This document shows, piece after piece, positions 57,929-64,000 of a stretch of 64,000 nucleotides of DNA (the stretch's first letter is position 1; the number at the start of each line of letters is the position of its first letter). The position numbers and the translations under genes were made by a program. The stretch lies in the NCBI RefSeq assembly GCF_001640805.2, contig NC_066843.1:10069686-10133685 (forward strand), written 5' to 3'. This DNA is from Lates calcarifer (taxonomy: Eukaryota > Chordata > Actinopteri > Centropomidae). The notes below the pieces were generated by a model, which had not been told where the DNA came from, made no database searches, and worked only from the letters and a program-made list of their open reading frames with translations.

Positions 57929-59936
57929 ATATATATATAACATGGACACTTTTTGGCTTTTGTTTCACACAAACATAACTCAAAAACACACAGTCAACCT
58001 GTATGTGTTCCACTTTACTCTGTGCCAGTGTTGCCCCCCTGTTTAGCCTCCACTGTCCACCTTTTAACAACCACCTTTATTCATTAAACAGCAGCAACCT
58101 CCCCTGACACCAGCTGTGTCAATAGACGATCGATAACCTGGAAAGGTGCACGCACCGCCCCGTAAACAGCCAACAAACAAATCATTTGCTCTGCTCCGTG
58201 CAACTGGTTGGATGCGATGTTTGGTCTCGGTGGCTCGGATCACTGGGTTTGCATTCACAGCGAGCAACTGTTGTGTGTGTGTGTGTGTGTGTTTGTGTGT
58301 TTTAACTTTACTGTAATGCGAGCACTTCGCGCGAGTAGAGAGCTGTCACTTCACCACAAACACTAACGTGCAGATTCACACCCACAGATTCTCAGTGTGT
58401 ACTCTCCAACATAGCTTCAAGGGACTTGTGCCACCTACTCCATGTTTTTTGAAGCAGCTGTTTGATGCGAGCGCAGCGATGGCTTTGTGTTTGCTCTTTT
58501 TGCAGAACAATTGAACTGATTGTTCTATCCAAGCCACTTCACTCTGTGAACAGTTGATATTCTTGGTTAATTATTTGTTATTTGTTAGAGAAAGGGCCTG
58601 CCATTTCTGCAGCACACGCCATCATTACATTGAATTAACAATTACAGGAAAAAAGTCACATTGTTCAGTTTCTGTTTGGGCTTAAAAACCCATACACTGA
58701 TCTACACTCACCTGCGTCTCCACCATATTCCTATTGTTCTTTTATTTAATTAGTATCATACAGTTTGAGGCAGAATTCCAGTAATATTTCCTTTAATTTA
58801 TTTGTGAGTCTGGATTAAAATTTCACCTGTAGCTTTTAGAATACTTTTGTCACAGGTACAGCTTTGCAGAATTTGTTGTGTGTTGAATCTGTCTTTCTGT
58901 AGTGCAGAGAAGCATTTCATTTGTAGCCCATCGTGCCATATTTCATCATATACTGTTGTTGCTGTAATATCTTTATTCTTCACTGAGGAAATTGATTGCA
59001 TTTTACTTAGAGAAACCTAAGGGCAGGGAAAGACCAGGTGCCTCATAGTTAGATCATGCAGAGCCTGTGTAAAGGGAAGGGCATTAGGGACGAGAAGACA
59101 AGAGACGGACGCAGAAACAACGAAGGAATATTTAGAGGAGAAATCTATAGGGAGCACAGAGAACCACAGTATGAGATCCTCAGACATATTACTCTTTTTG
59201 CCGCTTTTTGTACCTGTTACTGTGCAGCACTTCGTTCTTCCTCTCCTGTCTTTCATCTCCTCTCTGCTTCCTCTCTGCACCCAAGAGGCACTTTTGATTT
59301 CCACGGTCTAGGGCCCACAGTCCCTCAGCTAACTGGATAACAGTAATCACATCAAACCTTTAACTTCATCACAGCTCCGCATAAAAAGAGAAATGCACGG
59401 CTGTCTGTTCATATTGTTCGTATCGCACGTGCACACACACACAAACACACACATTGATGTGCAAACACAGAGGCACACGCATAGGGACAGAATCTACGGA
59501 CGTCCGCCTGTGGCTGTAATGAGCAGTCACACACTCATTCACATACACCCTCCTTCACTGGCCAACAACCAAAATACCAGGACTAATTTAGCTGAATGAT
59601 TCAAATGTTCTGAGGACAAACAATCAGACACTGATATAAAATTAAACAGATGAGCAACAGCTCCCTCTTCTTTATGCTCCTACATGTGTTTTTTCTTTTT
59701 AAATTCTTTGCTAGTTATTTCAGAGTCTGACACTTTGACCTTCATCGATCAGTCAGGCAGTCTTGGACAGTTTAGCCTTCCAGTCATTCCTGGCTGAGTT
59801 TTTCTCCTCTTGGTTTCCTGAACAGGTGATGCTGGTTGGAGACTCTGGAGTGGGGAAAACCTGTCTACTGGTCCGTTTTAAAGACGGAGCGTTCTTGGCC
59901 GGCAGCTTCATCTCCACTGTGGGCATTGACTTCAGA
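57527..59936 (+). CDS. rab26: Ras-related GTPase Rab26, 5' part (first two coding exons; continues beyond window)
   Basis: This is the 5' part of rab26, a Rab small GTPase of secretory granules and synaptic vesicles, linked in mammals to exocrine granule maturation and vesicle autophagy. Two exons in the window, 57527-57715 and 59826-59936, give the first 100 residues. The start is firm: an in-frame TGA lies at 57521-57523 and MSRKK matches the human RAB26 N-terminus. Residues 1-57 form the Lys/Ser/Gly-rich extension typical of Rab26. The G domain begins at [13 protein letters not shown], with P-loop GDSGVGKT at 68-75 and switch I ISTVGIDF at 92-99 (Mg-binding Thr94). The DTAGQE, NKxD and SAK motifs and the C-terminal prenylation cysteines must lie in exons past 64000; none was found before it. 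Rab37, the closest relative, is excluded by [20 protein letters not shown] and the N-terminus. Confidence 0.93.
57856..57939. repeat. compound (CA)n(TA)n microsatellite
   Basis: A CA run (57856-57888) with one CC interruption passes directly into about 50 bases of alternating TA with one TATTAT interruption. The TA part is self-complementary and may extrude as a cruciform. It lies about 140 bases after rab26 exon 1. Confidence 0.95.
58271..58301. repeat. (TG)n microsatellite
   Basis: A short TG run with one TTT interruption in rab26 intron 1. Confidence 0.9.
58505..58525. promoter_or_regulatory. inverted SOX-type motif pair (SoxE dimer-like)
   Basis: GAACAAT (58505-58511) and its exact reverse complement ATTGTTC (58519-58525) face each other. 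Counted as 7-base SOX sites they are five bases apart, within the 3-5 base spacing of SoxE dimer sites. The seventh position of each site is not the preferred G/C. Confidence 0.4.
59826..59936 (+). CDS. rab26: rab26 coding exon 2 (P-loop and switch I)
   Basis: Thirty-seven codons, phase 0 at both ends, from GTG ATG CTG GTT GGA to GAC TTC AGA, followed by the donor GTGAGT. The exon encodes the G1 loop GDSGVGKT and the G2/switch I segment STVGIDF, identical to human RAB26 apart from Ser for Thr in AGSFIS. Confidence 0.95.
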
Positions 59937-61003
59937 GTGAGTTTAAATCAATGGAACCAAAAACAAACAGACAAATGCGCCACATACATGCACACGCAAA
60001 CGCTCTCAGGTTTAGAACCTTTTTCTAAAACGGGGCCATAAGTACAGTACTAATGGGATTTTTTAAAAAGCCATTCAATGTCTTTATATTCCCAGGAGCT
60101 GCAAGTATTTCCTGTATTAGAAGTCTCACAAGATAGGATATTGATTTCTTAAATTAGTTTGACATGCTTTAGTTTTATCGGCTCCCAGGGTGATAACAGT
60201 GCCTCTCATGTGCCAGTTTTGTGGTCTCACATGGGCAGCCAGGAAAAAAATTTCTAATGATCACATTCAGGTGTGTCTGTTTGGCGACCGCTAAGACACA
60301 GGCCAGCAGAAAGAGGCAGTTACTTCCTTTCAGTTCTACAGTGACCTCATGCACAGGGCCATTTCAGACTCAGACTTCACTGGACTAGTACTTTTAATTA
60401 GCAACAGGCCTCATCTGGGCAGTTTCATCTTCTAGCCAGTTTTCTTCGCTTATTCATTGTCAATTTAAAGTACGGTAAATCCCCTTAAACTGGTGTAGAT
60501 GCAAACACACAGTCAGTATATGTATCTATAATCTGTTTTATCAGATGGTTAAACTCTACTTCTGTGAAGTTCTTGAAGGCACTGCATCTTATTAAAAGAG
60601 TGCTGCACAGATTTAGCATTCCACTCCTAAAACATTGTCAGACTCACAATGAACAGTTTAAAAAAGTACCAAAGTCAATACGGCAGAATCAGAGATATCA
60701 TCTTCCCCATACAATTTATTCTCAAAACCTGGAGCCCACAGTGCTGCACCACAGAGCTGCCAGTTTTGGCCAGAGATTCAGGTGTGTTATCCTAGTAGCA
60801 CTTAATGTAGCCTTGTTCCACTAGCCTCAAGCAGAATTGAGGAACGGGCTACAGAAGTCTGGTAAGCTCAGTTCTTTCTAACTCCACACCCCCAGATTTA
60901 AAAAAATAAAATAAAATAAAAAAATCATTTTCAAACTTCTTATTCTCAGACCCAGCCAGTGTTGTCCTATGTAACATCACTTGAGGCAATTTATCAGACT
61001 TCG

Positions 61004-61105
61004 CTCCCTCTGGAGCCACAAAAGAGCTTTGTTTTTACATATGCAGTAGTCCTTCCCAACACCTGTACACAGACTTTGATATGTAAAATCTGTGCTATTT
61101 CCCCT
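61004..61105 (+). repeat. interspersed repeat, copy A
   Basis: CTCCCTCTGGAGCCACAAAA and, further on, CAGACTTTGATATGTAAAAT have close matches in the same order and orientation in copy B 1.6 kb downstream. No coding capacity or clear termini are seen. The segments probably derive from a non-autonomous fish transposon. Confidence 0.6.
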
Positions 61106-62627
61106 CAGCTAACCTCTGTGTTTCTGTTTTCTTTGACTTTTCAGAAATTTCAGTTGTTGATGTTGTTGGGTGTAGTTAATCTTAAGTAAACACATCTATG
61201 AGCAGTGCACAGATCCAGTCAGTCACTGAAAGGATACATTTTACTACTCCCTCATCACTTTTAGTTGACTGACGTATTTTAAAGTGCTTTTTAAGTTTAA
61301 GTTAACACCATTACATAAAATGTAAGTACAGCATTAGATCCTTTATACCCATGGGAGGAATGCGCGTGTGTTTAACTAAAGTATCGAACCATTCTATAGC
61401 CCTGTGTGTGTGGGTTGGATGAGTTTGTGGGTGGATGAGCAGTTGATTTATTTACTTATGTAACATCTCTTATAATAGAGTGTCTGTAGTGCTGATGTAC
61501 ATTTAGGCCTATCTAACCAAAACAGAGACCTTCGTCAGCTATCTCTGTCCGCTGCATTTACTACTGATGGTGGAAAATGCACAAAACTCATAAAGTTTAG
61601 TGCTTAGTCGGCTCTTTTGTGATATTGACTTATTACTTAATTGCAGTATAGCACAGAGCTTTGTGACATGAATAATTTCATTATCAGCTCCAAAGCTCCC
61701 ATTCTCTTCTGCATGGTTTCTTGTTAAATGATTCTGTTTTTCCGTACAAGTGAAATGAGGATTCTTCTTGAGTCTTACTGTAGGTCATGAATGATGTGAC
61801 ATTTTTAGATCTGTTAATTAGAATACAGAGTAAATGGCTTTGTTCCCTCCATTAGTATTTCAGCACACAGCTCTCAATGTTCACAAGCAGAGAATGAACC
61901 AAATCATCATGAGCATACCCTTAGAAACAGAGTTTAAATACAGTTTTTGAATGCATGCATGTAAAGTTACCCTTTGTGCCAGTGCACAAATAGTGTAAAC
62001 AGTGTATTTGTTTGAGAAGTTGAGAGAGCAGAGTTTGTTGAGTAGGAAAACATGACGGTCCTTGGTGCTTGTCTTCCCATGGAGGATACGCAGAGACACA
62101 GACAGACAGGGAGTAATCGTTATTTTTAGGAAAGGCGGTTTTGATCCCTGTTAGCTGGTGGGAAAGAAAGGCAATTTGTTGCGTATGGGGATTTGATCTG
62201 CTTCCCACTTCAAAGCTGCAGCAAGATGCTATGTTTTCTTCCCTCTCTTGTTTATTGTAGACTCATCTTGTTTAAACCCCAGCATGTTCTTGGGATTTCA
62301 GAGCTGCACCGGTGCCTTGTTAGGCTTAAAATACAGAGTTGGAATAGGAAAAATAATTACTATTGAGTCTTATTATGAAATGTCCCCATGAAGGGCGATA
62401 AATTCATACACATAGGCAGACAAACAAGACTGTACTTAATCATATTAATTCCATGTGGCTTTTACCTTGTCGTAGTATATTTTTCTACCTTACTCCCTAC
62501 AGATAAATACTGCTAAACACTAATAGGAAATAGAGCTTATCCTATATGATATTTGGTACATTTATAGTAATACTATATAGACCAAAGCAAGTTATTTAAA
62601 GCTGTTTTTTTTTAGATTTCACATATC

Positions 62628-62732
62628 TCCCTCTGAAGCCACAAAAGACTTAATGCAGCTTTTTTTCACACATGGAGCAATACTCCCCAAGAGCTGTGAA
62701 TAGACTTTGATGTGCAAAATTAGCGGAGTTCT
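62628..62732 (+). repeat. interspersed repeat, copy B
   Basis: CTCCCTCTGAAGCCACAAAA, then a GGAGCAATACTCCCCAAGAG core and TAGACTTTGATGTGCAAAAT, collinear with copy A with small indels. The right end reads AGCGGAGTTCTTCTTTAA. Confidence 0.6.
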
Positions 62733-64000
62733 TCTTTAAGGTGAACTCTCATAACGGTACAGCTTTTCTCATTTTATTAGATAACCTCTCTATTAAAAAA
62801 AGAAATACTTAGTGTGCATGAAAGTATTTTAACCAAGGAATGAAGTTTCATCCAGTTTAGGTTTTTGCTCAGACAAAGTATGGTCTTGGCAGGGGTGTCA
62901 GTCTTGGTTTCACATTTGTTGCACCCCTGTTTTATTGATTTAGATCTAATCTAGAACATCTAAGAGTACAGTATACTTGCAAATTATGATGCAGCTGGTC
63001 CAGGTTGTCTGTTGTCATGGTGATACAGGTCATAGCCAATGGGCAGGTGGGCAGGATTGTCTTTTTGTTTGATTGTGTGGCCCATAAAGTTCTCAGCCTG
63101 CAAGAGTCAGACTCCTGGTGATTTTTTCCTTCTTTTTTTGCTTCAATCAGGAGGTCTTGGGCTGTATGTGAAAGGCATCAGACAGGTATAAATGACTCTT
63201 GCCTTTCAGGTAAAATTTAGATTTTTTGCCCTCTGAGTGAAAAGGACCTCTGATGTTTTCTTTATCCCATAGCTTGGTTTAGGTGAAGTGCAGATTTGCA
63301 ACATGCATAGAAAACACCCAATCACAAAAATCACATGACACTTTAATGCCCTGAGCACATTTTCTTCCTTACTTTCTCCATTTCTCTCTGCACTTTAACA
63401 CATCTAATCACCTTATGTCACTTGTACTTCTTCCAGCTCCAAGGTATGGAAGGTTAGGTTCACACCATGTCTGTGGGAGACAGCTGTAGTCTCTTTTATA
63501 AAATGCATCAAAGGTATCTCTACAGAACTTTGTAAAGGGGAACCAGCAATTACCTATTAGAAGACTCCTCCAAGCTTGGCTTTCATGTCAAGGTCTGGCT
63601 CTGCAGGGCACAGATTCATGTCTCCACAGATAAAAACACAGACAGCTACAGACAAACTGCACATTTACTCAGTGACCGGGATATATAAATATATTTTTAA
63701 AAGCACAGTTGCAGCATCAAGAAAGAGTAAAGACATACAGTGTACATATTCAAGCTTTGTGTTGGTATCAGATGCTAGCTGGACAGAATCATTTTACATT
63801 CATCAGTTTTCCCATTAGTCTGAGATGAAGATGGAACTGTAATGCTGCTCTTTGGTTGGTCTAGGATAATTATTAAGGTGCATCGTGTTATTCAGTATTT
63901 TTCCCTCTGTCAACAGATCCCATGAAAGGACCAACACAATGCATTAGTCATTCTCTCAATACTTTCCAACTCCCCCACCCTGTCTGTGGCACTATGGCCT

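Larger units (their letters stand above)
57716..59825 (+). other. rab26: rab26 intron 1, 2110 bp
   Basis: Donor AAG|GTAAGA and acceptor TTCCTGAACAG|GTGATG. The intron holds a CA/TA compound microsatellite (57856-57939), a TG run (58271-58301), and an inverted SOX-type motif pair (58505-58525). No additional exon is recognised. Confidence 0.9.
59937..64000 (+). other. rab26: rab26 intron 2 (5' part, more than 4 kb)
   Basis: After the GTGAGT donor no sequence encoding the next Rab segment (NKVLDVDG..., then DTAGQE) is seen to the window edge. The intron contains two diverged copies of one interspersed repeat (61004-61105 and 62628-62732) and AT-rich DNA. Confidence 0.8.

Noticed and set aside
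57527..59936. Assignment as rab37
   Set aside because: Rab37 has a different N-terminus and P-loop surroundings (LGDTGVGKTCFLIQF); the sequence here has the Rab26 MSRKK start and [15 protein letters not shown].
1..64000. CRISPR-like arrays, rRNA genes or intact transposase/reverse transcriptase genes
   Set aside because: Only simple repeats and short degenerate repeat fragments are present; no spaced direct repeats, rRNA signatures or long transposon frames were seen.

Overview
The window is animal nuclear DNA, almost certainly from a ray-finned (percomorph-type teleost) fish. The grounds are two vertebrate genes with short spliced exons and GT/AG junctions, abundant (CA)n/(TG)n microsatellites, and degenerate interspersed repeats of kinds common in percomorph genomes. 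No prokaryotic operons, rRNA, tRNA or CRISPR arrays are present. Gene density is very low: two recognisable protein-coding genes in 64 kb.

Left part (1-11.85 kb): sox8, a SoxE transcription factor gene, lies on the minus strand with three coding exons (11468-11052, 10673-10438, 10285-9531). It has a plausible promoter at about 11.75-11.85 kb and a candidate polyadenylation signal at 7913-7918. Two anomalies stand out. One extra base at 11393 breaks the reading frame 25 codons after the conserved start. The second intron can only be spliced in frame with a GC donor. The 7.9 kb downstream of the gene has no exons but holds several complex, enhancer-like stretches.

Middle (11.85-56.8 kb): about 45 kb without a convincing gene. 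It holds microsatellites, repeat fragments, strong G-quadruplex motifs, GC-rich islets and several non-repetitive stretches that look like conserved non-coding elements. A candidate promoter-like cluster at 18.44-18.58 kb combines two head-to-tail CCAAGGTCA nuclear-receptor sites with a TATAAA box.

Right part (56.8-64 kb): the 5' end of rab26 (plus strand) has coding exon 1 at 57527-57715 and exon 2 at 59826-59936, and continues beyond the window. Its upstream region carries a full match to the RE1/REST consensus (56832-56848) and a CATATG E-box (56916-56921). Both fit a gene of secretory and neuronal cells. An inverted SoxE-type motif lies in intron 1.

The two genes belong to different systems: sox8 acts in neural crest, glia and gonad transcription, rab26 in secretory-granule and synaptic-vesicle traffic. 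They lie on opposite strands with their 5' ends facing across the gene-poor interval, so distal elements there could serve either gene. Statements about conservation are inference, because no alignment could be run.
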